38,498 nt of DNA from Pseudomonadales bacterium (lineage in GTDB: Bacteria; Pseudomonadota; Gammaproteobacteria; Pseudomonadales; Natronospirillaceae): NCBI GenBank assembly GCA_022968985.1, contig JALJPK010000031.1, forward strand, positions 1 through 38,498, given 5' to 3'. A program made the position numbers and the translations under genes. The notes beneath the pieces are model-generated. The model ran no database searches and was not told where the DNA came from. It was given only the letters and a program-made list of their open reading frames with translations. Numbering within the stretch: position 1 is the stretch's first letter; the number at the start of each line of letters is the position of its first letter. Of the stretch, positions 8,635 through 17,569 are shown piece after piece.

Positions 8635-9126
8635 ATGCCCATGAACACTGACATTGCGGACCTTGTGCTACAACTAAATGATTGCTGTCAATTACAAAAA
8701 AAGACAGTGAGTACCGCAGAATCTTGTACGGGGGGGCTGGTTAGCGCCAATATTACCGAGCAAAATGGTGTATCGAGCTGGTTTTTGGGTGGAATTGTGA
8801 GTTACGCCAATGAATGTAAACAAAATATACTCAAGGTAAATAGTGGGGATTTAGAAAAATTTGGTGCAGTGAGCGAAACGGTAGCTTTACAAATGGCCAT
8901 CGGAGCGAATCAAATAACAGGTAGCGATTATGCGGTGTCATTAACTGGGGTTGCTGGACCAGGTGGTGGCACTAAAAACCATCCCGTTGGTACCGTTTGG
9001 ATTGCTTGGGCAAACAAAAATGAAGCTAACGCAGAGTGTTTTTTGTTTAATGGAGATAGAAAATCAGTTCGAGAGCTAGCCGTAAAGCAGGCTCTACTAG
9101 GGTTGATAAAAAAAATTAAAAAATAA
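8635..9126 (+). CDS. pncC: CinA-family nicotinamide-nucleotide amidohydrolase (PncC)
   Basis: A 163-aa single-domain CinA C-terminal protein. The family deamidates nicotinamide mononucleotide to nicotinate mononucleotide for NAD recycling. Signature stretches are [13 protein letters not shown] (about 26-38), [17 protein letters not shown] and [22 protein letters not shown]. The N-terminal molybdopterin-binding-like domain of full-length CinA is absent, as is usual for the proteobacterial short form. Two starts are possible, ATG 8635 and ATG 8641 (MPMNT…). It sits directly upstream of recA, the usual cinA–recA order, and ends 29 nt before the LexA box of recA. Confidence 0.9.
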   Translation: MPMNTDIADLVLQLNDCCQLQKKTVSTAESCTGGLVSANITEQNGVSSWFLGGIVSYANECKQNILKVNSGDLEKFGAVSETVALQMAIGANQITGSDYAVSLTGVAGPGGGTKNHPVGTVWIAWANKNEANAECFLFNGDRKSVRELAVKQALLGLIKKIKK

Positions 9127-9155
9127 CTTGCAAGATCGTCATCCACAAACAATAA

Positions 9156-9175
9156 TACTGACTATACATACAGTA
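9156..9175 (+). promoter_or_regulatory. LexA-binding SOS box of recA
   Basis: TACTGACTATACATACAGTA matches the LexA consensus TACTG-TATATATATA-CAGTA with intact CTG…CAG half-sites; the left half carries A for T after CTG. It lies 27 nt before the recA ATG and after the cinA stop, so recA should have its own SOS-controlled promoter. Confidence 0.88.
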
Positions 9176-9202
9176 AATCAACTATTTAAACAGGACTCCA
9201 CT

Positions 9203-10279
9203 ATGGATGCGAATCGCGAAAAGGCATTAGCTGCCGCACTTTCTCAAATTGAACGCCAATTCGGTAAAGGCTCAGTAATGCGTATGGGTGACAAAGATCG
9301 ATCAGCGATTCCAGCCATATCTACGGGGTCTTTAGGATTAGATATTGCGTTAGGCATAGGCGGATTACCAAAAGGTCGTATCGTTGAAATCTACGGTCCT
9401 GAATCTTCTGGTAAAACCACATTAACATTACAAGTAATTGCAGAATGTCAAAAAGCGGGCGGCACCTGTGCTTTTGTTGATGCTGAGCATGCACTTGATC
9501 CTGGTTACGCTGAAAAGTTAGGCGTAAATGTAGAAGACTTATTAATCTCTCAACCAGATACTGGCGAACAAGCTTTAGAGATCGCTGATATGTTAGTACG
9601 CTCAAATGCTGTTGATGTATTGGTTATTGACTCAGTAGCCGCGTTAACACCTAAAGCCGAAATTGAAGGCGACATGGGTGATCATCATGTTGGTTTACAA
9701 GCACGTTTAATGTCTCAAGCATTACGTAAAATGACGGGTAACGTTAAAAAAGCCAATTGTTTAGTCATTTTCATTAACCAAATTCGTATGAAAATTGGTG
9801 TGATGTTCGGTAGCCCAGAAACAACCTCTGGTGGTAACGCATTAAAATTCTACGCATCGGTTCGTTTAGACATTCGTCGTATTGGCCAAGTTAAAGATGG
9901 CGACGTAGTAGTGGGTAACGAAACAAGAGTGAAAGTTGTTAAGAACAAAGTGGCGCCACCGTTTAGACAAGCTGAATTCCAGATTATATATGGTGAAGGT
10001 ATTTATCATATGGGCGAAGTGATTGATTTAGGTGTGAAACTTGAAATCGTACACAAAGCTGGTGCATGGTATAGCTACAAAGGCGAGAAAATTGGACAGG
10101 GTAAAGCAAATTCATCGAAGTACCTTGAAGAACGTCCAGAAATGGCTCAAGAAATTGAAAAACGAATTCGTGATCATTACATGCCAAAAGATGATGTGAT
10201 TGTTGATAAAAAAACAGGCGAAGTGACTAAAAAAGAAACAAAAGAAACAAAAAAACCTAAAGTAGCAAAAGCTGACTAA
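9203..10279 (+). CDS. recA: Recombinase RecA
   Basis: A 358-aa DNA strand-exchange protein and SOS co-protease. The start is ATG 9203 ([20 protein letters not shown]), which fits RecA N-termini; the frame is open further upstream but that part is not RecA-like. Walker A GPESSGKT lies at 65-72, with [15 protein letters not shown] as Walker B, the [10 protein letters not shown] and loop 1/2 region ([30 protein letters not shown]), and a charged Lys-rich C-terminal tail that normally damps DNA binding. CAGGA lies 7 nt upstream as the ribosome site. It is controlled by the LexA box at 9156, with a terminator before recX. Confidence 0.98.
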   Translation: MDANREKALAAALSQIERQFGKGSVMRMGDKDRSAIPAISTGSLGLDIALGIGGLPKGRIVEIYGPESSGKTTLTLQVIAECQKAGGTCAFVDAEHALDPGYAEKLGVNVEDLLISQPDTGEQALEIADMLVRSNAVDVLVIDSVAALTPKAEIEGDMGDHHVGLQARLMSQALRKMTGNVKKANCLVIFINQIRMKIGVMFGSPETTSGGNALKFYASVRLDIRRIGQVKDGDVVVGNETRVKVVKNKVAPPFRQAEFQIIYGEGIYHMGEVIDLGVKLEIVHKAGAWYSYKGEKIGQGKANSSKYLEERPEMAQEIEKRIRDHYMPKDDVIVDKKTGEVTKKETKETKKPKVAKAD

Positions 10280-10408
10280 GGTTAATAAGCATTTTTAAAA
10301 GGTTGATTAAGGTTGAGTTGAGATTTCTGCAAAAATAACAACTTAATCTCAGTTGGCAATATTACTATACAAAGTGTAATTTTTTTAAAATGTGTTTATT
10401 AAAAGTGT

Positions 10409-10449
10409 ATGAACTACCAAGCTTGCTGGCGTGGTGGTTCATTTTTTTT
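10409..10449 (+). terminator. Terminator between recA and recX
   Basis: A 10-bp stem ATGAACTACC (10409-10418) / GGTGGTTCAT (10432-10441), with one G-U pair and a GC-rich loop, is followed by eight T. In E. coli a similar hairpin lets a fraction of recA transcripts read into recX; the same may hold here. Confidence 0.8.
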
Positions 10450-10519
10450 GCACTAGAATTCAATTGAAACTTTGAATCAAAATCCTCAAAAAACAGACAA
10501 ACAAAGTTAAGCTAATATC

Positions 10520-10954
10520 ATGGCCCAACTCTCCCCGTACAATTATTGTTTATACCTCTTAAGTAAACGCGAGCATACTGTTGTACAAATTACTCAAAAA
10601 CTAAAATTACGCGAAGTAGAGCAAAACGAAATCGATCGTTGTATGCAAAAACTTCAAAACAATAAATTGCAATGTGATAATCGATTTTGTGAGTCGATGA
10701 TTCGTTATTATAGTGGTCAGTTAAAAGGCGAGCAGTGGATTAAACATTCTTTAAAACAAGCAGGGATAGGCTCAAATCAAATAGAAAATGCATTTTTTGC
10801 AGCCGATGTGAATTGGTTGGATGCGTTAGAAAAACTCATCAATAAAAAGTATGGTGATATTCAAACGAATGACTTTAAGGAAAAACAAAAAAGACAACGT
10901 TATTTGTTGTCGAAGGGTTATACGTACTCTCAAATTAATGAAGTACTTAGTTAA
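10520..10954 (+). CDS. recX: Regulatory protein RecX
   Basis: A 144-aa, all-helical, lysine-rich protein made of RecX three-helix repeats. Recognisable stretches are YNYCLYLLSKREHTVVQITQKL, then LQNNKLQCDNRFCESMIRYY and LLSKGYTYSQINEVL at the end. RecX binds within the RecA filament groove and limits RecA activity. It lies 240 nt downstream of recA behind the hairpin, the common recA–recX order. Length is close to the family norm of about 150. Confidence 0.9.
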   Translation: MAQLSPYNYCLYLLSKREHTVVQITQKLKLREVEQNEIDRCMQKLQNNKLQCDNRFCESMIRYYSGQLKGEQWIKHSLKQAGIGSNQIENAFFAADVNWLDALEKLINKKYGDIQTNDFKEKQKRQRYLLSKGYTYSQINEVLS

Positions 10955-11254
10955 CTAATTAGGGCTCAGCCAAAATAAACACATCAAAATCGTTAAACTT
11001 AATGGTGTCTAAAGTGATAAGGCATTTATTATCTTATATAGTTATTGTGATGTGCCAGTACAAAACTCATTCCAAGCATTACCCTCCATGGCCAACAAAA
11101 AATGGTTAAAAATCTACATCAAACTAAATAACTAAATAACTACATAACAAAGTCACTAAGTGGTTATTTGGTCAAATGTATAAAAATGTAACTCCACAAG
11201 TTAATTCAAAAAAAACGTCTACAATTAGGACAAGATGAATTTTAAGAGTTAATT
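10955..11254. other. Intergenic region with an 8-bp micro-repeat
   Basis: 300 bases without a gene. At 11122-11145 AACTAAAT occurs twice in tandem, followed by a variant, AACTACAT. No clear sigma-28 or sigma-54 promoter was found ahead of the flagellin-like gene. Confidence 0.5.
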
Positions 11255-11992
11255 ATGAGCTTAGCCCTCCATTCAAACGTGATTATGGGACAATCCAAAG
11301 TCAACCCGATGCAGTCGATCCGTGCGATCAGCTCCGGGGATCGTGTGACTGGAAATCCTAAAGAGGCGGCTCAAATAGGTGTAGTCACTTCTCTATCTAC
11401 TCAATCCAGTGCGTTGTCTCAAAAAGCTGAAAATGCAGGTCATTCCATTTCTATGTTGCAAGTGCACGAAGGTGGTTTAGGTCAAATTCAAGAACAAATG
11501 CAAAAATTTAGAGAGCTAACCGTACAATCTGAAAATAGCGCATTAAACGAAAACGATAAAAACGCCATAAATGCACAAAAACAATCGGTATTAGATACCA
11601 TTGGTCAAATCAAAGAACAAACACAGTTTAACGGTAAGTCGCTTCTAGATGATGGTTTCCAGATGGGTGATAATTCATTTTCATCGGTGGGATCAAGTAC
11701 TGAGAGTTTATCAGTGCATAGCTCTTTAGATGAAATTGATGAATCCATGGACTCAATAAGTGAGCTAAGAAGTCAAAATGGTGCTGTGCATAATGCAGTT
11801 GAATCACAAATGAATCAGTATTCAGATAGTGCAATACAACATCAAACTACACTTTCTAGAATACAGGATACCGATATTGCCAAAGAAGTGTCTACCTTGA
11901 TCCAGAGTAATTTAAAGGAGGAGCTTTCAATTATGGTCCAATCTATAAAAATGAATCAAAACACAGCATTAAACTTATTGATGCCTAGGTAA
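11255..11992 (+). CDS. Orphan short flagellin-like protein
   Basis: 245 aa with flagellin D0/D1 ends and almost no middle. The N-terminal half carries SIRAISSGDRV, AENAGHSISMLQVHEGGLGQIQ and FRELTVQSENSALNENDK, then IKEQTQFNGKSLLDD, all close to flagellin consensus. The C-terminal half has LRSQNGAVHNAVESQM, LSRIQDTDIAKEVSTL and a final NTALNLL. A Ser-rich link of about 30 residues replaces the exposed D2/D3 region. The very N-terminus (SLALHSNVIMGQSK) is diverged from the usual MxxINTNxxSLxAQ. No other flagellar gene is in the window. It could be a minor or variant filament subunit, or a decaying copy. A flagellar hook-associated (FlgL-like) role is less likely, given the short RIxDTD end. 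Confidence 0.8.
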   Translation: MSLALHSNVIMGQSKVNPMQSIRAISSGDRVTGNPKEAAQIGVVTSLSTQSSALSQKAENAGHSISMLQVHEGGLGQIQEQMQKFRELTVQSENSALNENDKNAINAQKQSVLDTIGQIKEQTQFNGKSLLDDGFQMGDNSFSSVGSSTESLSVHSSLDEIDESMDSISELRSQNGAVHNAVESQMNQYSDSAIQHQTTLSRIQDTDIAKEVSTLIQSNLKEELSIMVQSIKMNQNTALNLLMPR

Positions 11993-12321
11993 TAGCATGG
12001 TTTAAGTCGGTGTTTGAATAGATAAAAATGGATAAATAGGCAGGGTTTTTTTAGTAAAACTAAGCTTGGTTTAAAAGAAAAAAATATTCTTTAAATATGA
12101 TCTTTTATATCAACCCTATTATATGAAGAGATAAAAAAGGAAGAACTCTATATGTATGATCAAATTTGAACTTTAATAAACAGATTACGAATCTGCTTTA
12201 AATGATTTTTAGCACAACTAATTCGTGCAAATGGTCTGTTATTGATAGCTGCTCAGTGTAAATAAATAAAATTAGTGATAACTAATTACAATAATATATA
12301 AATGCTTAAGGAGATAAAAGC
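11993..12321. other. Intergenic region with two short hairpins
   Basis: About 329 bases without a gene. Small perfect hairpins lie at 12181-12195 (CAGATT/AATCTG, 3-nt loop) and 12270-12287 (AATTAGT/ACTAATT, GATA loop). Neither has a proper T-tract. The comM ribosome site AAGGAG lies at its right end. Confidence 0.45.
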
Positions 12322-13827
12322 ATGTCATTAAGTGTGGTGTATTCGCGTGCAAAGGTGGGTGTGGAAGCACCTGAAGTTTCTGTAGAGGTGCATTTATCTA
12401 ACGGTTTGCCAGGAATGAATATTGTAGGTTTGCCTGAAACCGCTGTTAAAGAAAGCAAAGACAGGGTTCGAAGTGCCATTATTAATTCTCATTTTGAGTA
12501 TCCTGATAATAGAATTATTGTGAACCTGGCCCCTGCAGATTTACCCAAAGAAGGGGCTCGTTTTGATCTAGCCATTGCGATTGGTATTTTGGCGGCAAGT
12601 GAACAAATACCCAAAGATAGTGTAGCTAATTATGAGTTTTTAGGGGAACTGGCGTTAACTGGTGATGTGCGTCCAGTTTTGGGTGCGTTAACCGCATCGA
12701 TTGCTAGCCAAAAACTTAACCGTGATTTAATTATTCCAAAAGATAATGCACAAGAAGCTAGTTTACCTAAACAAGCCAGAATATTTGCTACTAATAGCTT
12801 ACTTGAGGTCTGTGCGCACTTAACTAATCACACATTAATTGCGCAATACAAACATGACTATTCACAAGATACGATTGCTCCGGGATTATGTTTAAGTGAT
12901 GTAAAAGGTCAGTATGGAGCAAAAAGAGCCTTGGAAGTATCGGCCAGCGGAGGGCATAATCTACTATATTTTGGACCACCGGGTACGGGTAAAACATTAT
13001 TAGCCAATCGCTTAGCCAGTATTCTGCCTGCTCCCAATGAAACAGAAGCTATGGAAATTGCTGCAATTCAGTCCATTGTGGGATTACCACTTAACTGGAA
13101 ACATCGCCCATTTCGATCCCCACATCATACGTCGTCAGCTGTGGCATTAGTGGGTGGTGGATCATATCCCAAACCTGGAGAAATTACGTTAGCGCATAAT
13201 GGGGTTTTGTTTTTAGATGAGTTACCTGAGTTTAGTCGTCAAGTATTGGATGTGTTACGTGAGCCGTTAGAGTCTGGTGAAGTATTGATTTCAAGAGCAG
13301 CAAAACAAATGGTGTTTCCTGCTCAGTTTCAATTGATTGCGGCAATGAACCCGACACCGGGTGGTTATGGAGCAAATGATTCAAGAACAAAACGTTATCA
13401 TCCCGATCAAATTAAACGTTATCTTTCAAAACTTTCTGGGCCGTTTTTAGACCGGATTGATATGCATGTTGAAGTGCCTGCATTACCTAATGAGATATTA
13501 AGTTCCAACGAAACAAGCGAATCTAGTGCTGATGTATCACTAAGAACTGAAGCAGCACGTGATAGGCAAATTCATCGACAAGGTAACTCGAATGCTAAGT
13601 TATCCAATAAAGAAATTGAGCGTTATTGTAGTTTAGGATCAGAGCAAACAGCGTTAATGAGTCAAGCTATGAAAAAAATGAAATTATCTGCACGCTCTTA
13701 TCATCGAATATTAAAAGTGGCTAGAACAATAGCCGATATGAAGGAGTTACAAAATATAGATAGCGCCTGCTTAGGTGAGGCGCTGGGGTATCGTCAATTG
13801 GAACAATTATTAGCAAATATAGAATAA
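12322..13827 (+). CDS. comM: ComM/YifB family AAA+ helicase (Mg-chelatase-like)
   Basis: A 501-aa protein. The N-terminal ChlI/Lon-protease-like domain (about 1-160) contains GLPGMNIVGLPETAVKESKDRVRSAI. The AAA+ core has Walker A FGPPGTGKT (218-225) and Walker B GVLFLDELPEF, then sensor-type AAMNPTPGGYG. The C-terminal Mg_chelatase_C domain ends near SYHRILKVARTIADM. In naturally transformable bacteria ComM is a hexameric helicase that extends heteroduplex joints during integration of incoming DNA. Its presence does not prove competence, as it is common across proteobacteria. The start is well supported by AAGGAGATAAAAGC directly upstream. A tandem repeat array follows within a few bases of its stop. 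Confidence 0.93.
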   Translation: MSLSVVYSRAKVGVEAPEVSVEVHLSNGLPGMNIVGLPETAVKESKDRVRSAIINSHFEYPDNRIIVNLAPADLPKEGARFDLAIAIGILAASEQIPKDSVANYEFLGELALTGDVRPVLGALTASIASQKLNRDLIIPKDNAQEASLPKQARIFATNSLLEVCAHLTNHTLIAQYKHDYSQDTIAPGLCLSDVKGQYGAKRALEVSASGGHNLLYFGPPGTGKTLLANRLASILPAPNETEAMEIAAIQSIVGLPLNWKHRPFRSPHHTSSAVALVGGGSYPKPGEITLAHNGVLFLDELPEFSRQVLDVLREPLESGEVLISRAAKQMVFPAQFQLIAAMNPTPGGYGANDSRTKRYHPDQIKRYLSKLSGPFLDRIDMHVEVPALPNEILSSNETSESSADVSLRTEAARDRQIHRQGNSNAKLSNKEIERYCSLGSEQTALMSQAMKKMKLSARSYHRILKVARTIADMKELQNIDSACLGEALGYRQLEQLLANIE

Positions 13828-13831
13828 GAGT

Positions 13832-14095
13832 GGTTTGGAATCCCTTCAGTTTTACTTGGCCAATACAAATTAAATATCAGCAAGCAATGAATAAAAGAAG
13901 CTTGGAATCCTTCCAGATTTACTTGGTCATTACAAAATAAACATCAGCAAACAATGAATAAAAGGGGCTTGGAATCCTTCCAGATTTACTTGGTCATTAC
14001 AAATAAATATCAGCAAACAATGAATAAAAGGGGCTTGGAATCCTTCCAGATTTACTTGGTCATTACAAAGCAAGTATCAAAATATTGAATAAAAG
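13832..14095. repeat. Four-copy tandem repeat of 66-68 bp downstream of comM
   Basis: Copies lie at 13832-13899 (most diverged), 13900-13966, 13967-14032 and 14033-14095 (diverged at its end). Copies two and three are almost identical. Each begins GCTTGGAATCCTTCCAGATT, which contains a small TGGAA/TTCCA stem, and most end AATGAATAAAAGGG. There are no unique spacers and no long open frame in the array, so it is neither CRISPR nor coding. It fills nearly all of the space between comM and the convergent heme-sensor gene. Confidence 0.93.
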
Positions 14096-14114
14096 CGCAT
14101 AAAATTTTATGCGC
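14095..14114 (-). terminator. Palindromic terminator of the DUF3365 sensor gene
   Basis: GCGCATAAAATTTTATGCGC is a perfect 20-bp palindrome. Read on the − strand it is followed by TTTTATT, and it lies 14 nt after the sensor stop codon. It may also end comM transcripts that cross the repeat array. Confidence 0.75.
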
Positions 14115-14128
14115 CCTTAAAATAAATA

Positions 14129-15091
14129 TTAACCCTCTTTGTTTTTACGCTCTTGTTTTTTACGTTTAGCTTTTTCGATGATGGCTTTTGTTTTCGAGTA
14201 TTTATCAGCGGTATATTCATAGCTGTTTTTTAAACGAGATAACGCAAGAGTTAATTTATATACTTCATTGTTGGTTGAATCTTTAATATTGTTTGTATTA
14301 AGGTCAGAATGTAAGCCTTTAGATACTGAGTCAGCAACCGTTGATAATTTGTTAATAGGTTTTAAGATCAGTCCCCAAACAAACCACAGTACTAGAATAA
14401 ATGATAAAGCGATTAAACCGATTTCAAGTAATGAGCCAAGCAAAACATTAGTTAAACGAGTGGTAAACGATACTGTTTTAAGTTTAACACTGATTACACC
14501 AGCTAGATCACCTACCTTAAAATTAAATCCGTCATGTAAATTAGGGAAATCTAACACCGCCTGAGGGGCATCTTCGCGTACACCATGGCAACGAAGGCAA
14601 CCTTCTTTATGGAAAACCGGTTTTGCATAACGATAATTACCATCTACCATTTTATAATATTCGGTATTGATATTGCCATCTAAAGCAGTAATCGCTTCAG
14701 ATTCAAATGCGTCAGGTTTGTTTTTAGGGTTCATATAATTTTCAGAGGTCATACGAAAAGTGGCAGGTGAATCAGACTTGGCTATTTGTTCTGAAAATTC
14801 TCGAGTAGCCAGTGCGGGGTTTTTTGAATACATCTCAATTGGTTCTTGAGTGTCTGCATCTATCAGGCTTTTATGTCCTAGATAAGATCGATCATTAGTT
14901 ACCCAAACTCCACCATTATTATTTACCCAGGCACTAAATGATTCAACATTGTTGACTACAATACGCGCCTGATTACGTAGTTCTTCTTCGTATACATCTT
15001 TGAAAATAGAGAAATATGCAGCTCCATTTGGAACAAGCATGACAAGTAATACGAATATAAAACGAATTCGAATGGAAATATTATTTAGCAT
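14129..15091 (-). CDS. DUF3365 (Tll0287-like) heme-c sensor with HAMP domain
   Basis: A 320-aa membrane protein. TM1 lies at about 9-29, followed by a periplasmic domain of roughly 185 residues of the DUF3365/Tll0287 kind, with a c-type heme motif CLRCH at 165-169. TM2 is at about 215-242, a HAMP segment (LILKPINKLSTVADSVSKG) follows, and then a short basic helix ends in KKKQERKNKEG. Heme binding to redox or gas signals is the known theme of this family. Oddly, no kinase, cyclase or methyl-accepting domain follows the HAMP, so the output must come from a partner. The small gene 11 nt upstream is in the same operon and may be that partner. Confidence 0.85.
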   Translation of the reverse strand: MLNNISIRIRFIFVLLVMLVPNGAAYFSIFKDVYEEELRNQARIVVNNVESFSAWVNNNGGVWVTNDRSYLGHKSLIDADTQEPIEMYSKNPALATREFSEQIAKSDSPATFRMTSENYMNPKNKPDAFESEAITALDGNINTEYYKMVDGNYRYAKPVFHKEGCLRCHGVREDAPQAVLDFPNLHDGFNFKVGDLAGVISVKLKTVSFTTRLTNVLLGSLLEIGLIALSFILVLWFVWGLILKPINKLSTVADSVSKGLHSDLNTNNIKDSTNNEVYKLTLALSRLKNSYEYTADKYSKTKAIIEKAKRKKQERKNKEG

Positions 15092-15102
15092 GTATAAAAC
15101 CT

Positions 15103-15351
15103 TTAAGTAAATTTTAAAACAGCATTAACGTCTTTTGCAAATGCTTTTTGCTGAGAGGAATTGGGAATTTGTAGGGCTAGTAGGTCTTTGTATTTGATTA
15201 AACTAGTGGGGCGAACACGACCTGCATCGAGAAGTTCTTTCCATTGATCGGCACAAATATCGACACCAACCGGGCCCATATAATTCACAAATAAATTATC
15301 TATTTTTTCTTTTAATTTTATTACAATAGGTAAAATTTGCTGTTGAGCCAT
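15103..15351 (-). CDS. Small hypothetical protein upstream of the heme sensor
   Basis: 82 aa, not recognised. It is soluble and mixed in charge, with an N-terminal helix (ILPIVIKLKEKIDNLFVNYMGPVG), a central CADQWKELLDAGRV segment and a lysine-rich end. It has no signal peptide or membrane segment. The gene precedes the DUF3365 sensor by 11 nt on the same strand, which suggests cotranscription. A role as a cytosolic partner of the sensor is only a guess from this position. Confidence 0.65.
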   Translation of the reverse strand: MAQQQILPIVIKLKEKIDNLFVNYMGPVGVDICADQWKELLDAGRVRPTSLIKYKDLLALQIPNSSQQKAFAKDVNAVLKFT

Positions 15352-15446
15352 GTTAAAACCATTTATTAAATTAGAATACTATAAAGAAATTAAAAAGCGA
15401 TATTTAAGGCTCAACCTAATCGCGAGACAGAAAATTGAACAACCTA

Positions 15447-16417
15447 TCACTCAAACTCTTCCATATCGAGAGGGAAATTGTACCAAAACACACTGCCATA
15501 ATCGAGTATAGACGAAAAAATTGCACATCTAAAAGGTTCTGTTATCGAGTTGCAAGTCTCATTTTCAGATTTAAGTGTCGATAAACTAACAGAAGCAAAA
15601 GAAAATGTCTTTAGAGCCTTTGATTCGAAGTATTCAATTTCATTAAAAAAACCAGCTGAAGTTTCTCGGGCATGGCAAGCTGTACCGCTATTGATTAGGC
15701 GAATGTGTTCATAAGCAGTGCCGTAATTGATGTTTTGTAACACAGGAAATAAAATTTCAGCTTTTATCGAGTGTGTTGCAGACGCAAAAAACTTAACTCC
15801 AATGGGTGTTCTTCATCTTCGGCACTTAATTTATGGTCACGATCTTGGTCGGGAACCGTAGATAATAAAAGATTGGTAGCATAAATATTAATGAAAATAC
15901 CTGGGCTACGCACACCAATTGCTGGTTGCGCACTTATGCTATTAGATGTGCATTAATCAAAATGGGCCGTAGTAGAGACTGTAAAAAACAATCTACTTTT
16001 ACTGGCTTTGGCATCGCGTTGATCCAATCTACAGTTGACTCGATATCGGTAAGGGTTAATCCTAATGGTGTTTTACAGGGGTTCAATTTTTGAAGAGAAA
16101 TAAACAAACTCATCTTCCCAATTTAATATCCTATCATTGTCGAGATCATCATCGCTATTATCGCCAATTCCATCATGATCAAAATCTGCCCATTCAGTAT
16201 TATCCAAAGAAAATGCATTTTCTTCATCAATAACCCCGTCACCATCGTCGTCAGTGTCGGCATTGTTGCCAATGTTATCGTTATCAAACCACTCCGCGGC
16301 ATTGTTAGGGGAAACATCTTCGTGATCATTATAACCATCATTGTCGGAGTCTTTTATAGAATCTAAGCAGCCAAACAATACAAAACATAAAGGTAATAAC
16401 AATAAAGAAATACGCAT
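15447..16417 (-). pseudogene. Frameshifted lipoprotein with Ca-binding repeats and a conserved exported domain
   Basis: Read on the − strand, protein-like sequence continues in different frames. Frame A (16417-16073) has lipobox LFGC and Asp-rich thrombospondin type 3-like repeats (DSDNDGYNDHED, DTDDDGDGVIDEE). From about 16090 another frame gives NPCKTPLGLTLTDIESTVDWI up to about 15945. A third, from about 15955, gives SAQPAIGVRSPGIFINIYA and VPDQDRDHKLSAEDEEHPLELSFL to about 15770. The last frame (to 15447) gives SIKAEILFPVLQ, SGTACHARET, two more cysteines and the acidic end MEEFE. The parts join in order without gaps, so at least three frameshifts split one exported protein of about 310 aa. 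Its function is unknown. Assembly errors are the alternative to a true pseudogene. Confidence 0.75.
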
Positions 16418-16573
16418 AATAATTCACTTCTTAAAACAAAAGGATTGTTAGTGAATTATACAAAAGTGATTTTTGAAATAGGTTAAATGGTATTAATCAT
16501 GGGTGGTTAGAAATGCCAAATAAAGTAGTAAAAGGTGAACTATTTGGTGTTTTAATTCAAGAATTACACAAAA

Positions 16574-17467
16574 TTATTCTTCAAATATCGCGTCAATTAT
16601 TTCGTCACCTAAATATTTCCTGCCTATTTTTAGGTATGAATAACTTTGGTTGTTGCTTAAAAAATTTAAAATAACTGATTTGTTTTTAGGGAAGTTCTCT
16701 AAATTTTCACCGAGTTTGTGTAGGATAGATTGGTTGATTCTTTTGTTGTGATTTTTAAACAGAGTGGTGCTTAACCATGTTATAGATTCTTGGCTTATGT
16801 CTAATGTTCGGAGTATTGCTTCTTTTTTGCTTGTGTTGGATTCTGCCCATTTTAACTTGTCTTCTTCAGAGTGAATAAACGTGACTTGCTCAACAAAATT
16901 TATAAGTTTAATAGTATTGGCTTTAAACTTTCTGAATCGAATTGATTTTGAGTCATCTTTACCAAAGCCATTTTTATTTCGAATTGCAATTAAATCAAGC
17001 GTATCTTGAGGTGTAATGAAATTTTCGTATTGGGCATCAGCTATTGTCCTAACCGCAGTATTAAATACCTTATAAGTATATTGATTGATCGCTTGGGTGT
17101 TATCGTTTATTGGTATTATTTTAAAAGATTCAATAAATCGTTTTAAAAGCTGGTTGAGTTCTTCTTTATTGTAATGATTGGAGTACGAATTAATACTGGC
17201 GCTGTAATAAAAGAAATAACGAATATCATTTAGGTGGCCATCAAATAGGTGACTGTTTTTAAGAAAAACTTCGGCTGATTTAATGTCATTAACTGATGGT
17301 GCGTAATAAGGGTCTATTCCGTTAATTGCATTGATATTAGTTATAAAGGGATTGCGAATAGATGTGTCATATAGATTTGGTGAAAATGTGCTGTTCTGTA
17401 AGTTTTTAGTAGCAATTGTGGTTGTACAGGTAAAAAATAGAACGAATAAAATTAAAAATTGTTTCAT
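16574..17467 (-). CDS. Exported protein of unknown function
   Basis: 297 aa with a clear signal peptide (MKQFLILFVLFFTCTTTIA, cleaved near 19-20). The mature part is mostly helical, rich in Asn, Lys and Ile, with no recognised domain, no cysteine and no repeats. Aromatic stretches such as DIRYFFYYSASINSYS and LGDEIIDAIFEE at the end have no match I recognise. It is a single gene between the frameshifted lipoprotein and the psp operon, with short AT-rich gaps on both sides. Strong AT bias and the lack of a family fit a recently acquired or fast-evolving gene. Confidence 0.7.
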   Translation of the reverse strand: MKQFLILFVLFFTCTTTIATKNLQNSTFSPNLYDTSIRNPFITNINAINGIDPYYAPSVNDIKSAEVFLKNSHLFDGHLNDIRYFFYYSASINSYSNHYNKEELNQLLKRFIESFKIIPINDNTQAINQYTYKVFNTAVRTIADAQYENFITPQDTLDLIAIRNKNGFGKDDSKSIRFRKFKANTIKLINFVEQVTFIHSEEDKLKWAESNTSKKEAILRTLDISQESITWLSTTLFKNHNKRINQSILHKLGENLENFPKNKSVILNFLSNNQSYSYLKIGRKYLGDEIIDAIFEE

Positions 17468-17528
17468 TGGAATTTCCCATTATATTAACGGGGTATTCTA
17501 TGAAAAATAACAATGAATACAAGTAAAT

Positions 17529-17557
17529 AAGCAATTATTCAAAAAGAATAATTGCTT
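17529..17557 (-). terminator. Hairpin at the end of the psp operon
   Basis: A perfect 12-bp stem, AAGCAATTATTC (17529-17540) / GAATAATTGCTT (17546-17557), with a 5-nt loop, lies 12 nt past the pspC stop. The − strand tail TATTTACTTG is a weak T-tract. Confidence 0.65.
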
Positions 17558-17569
17558 TACGGCTTACTT

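Noticed and set aside
13832..14095. Possible CRISPR array
   Set aside because: Repeat units of 66-68 bp abut without unique spacers and no cas gene is nearby.
16123..16366. Frames overlapping the Asp-rich repeats on both strands
   Set aside because: They are shadows of the repetitive lipoprotein sequence, low in complexity, with no start signals.
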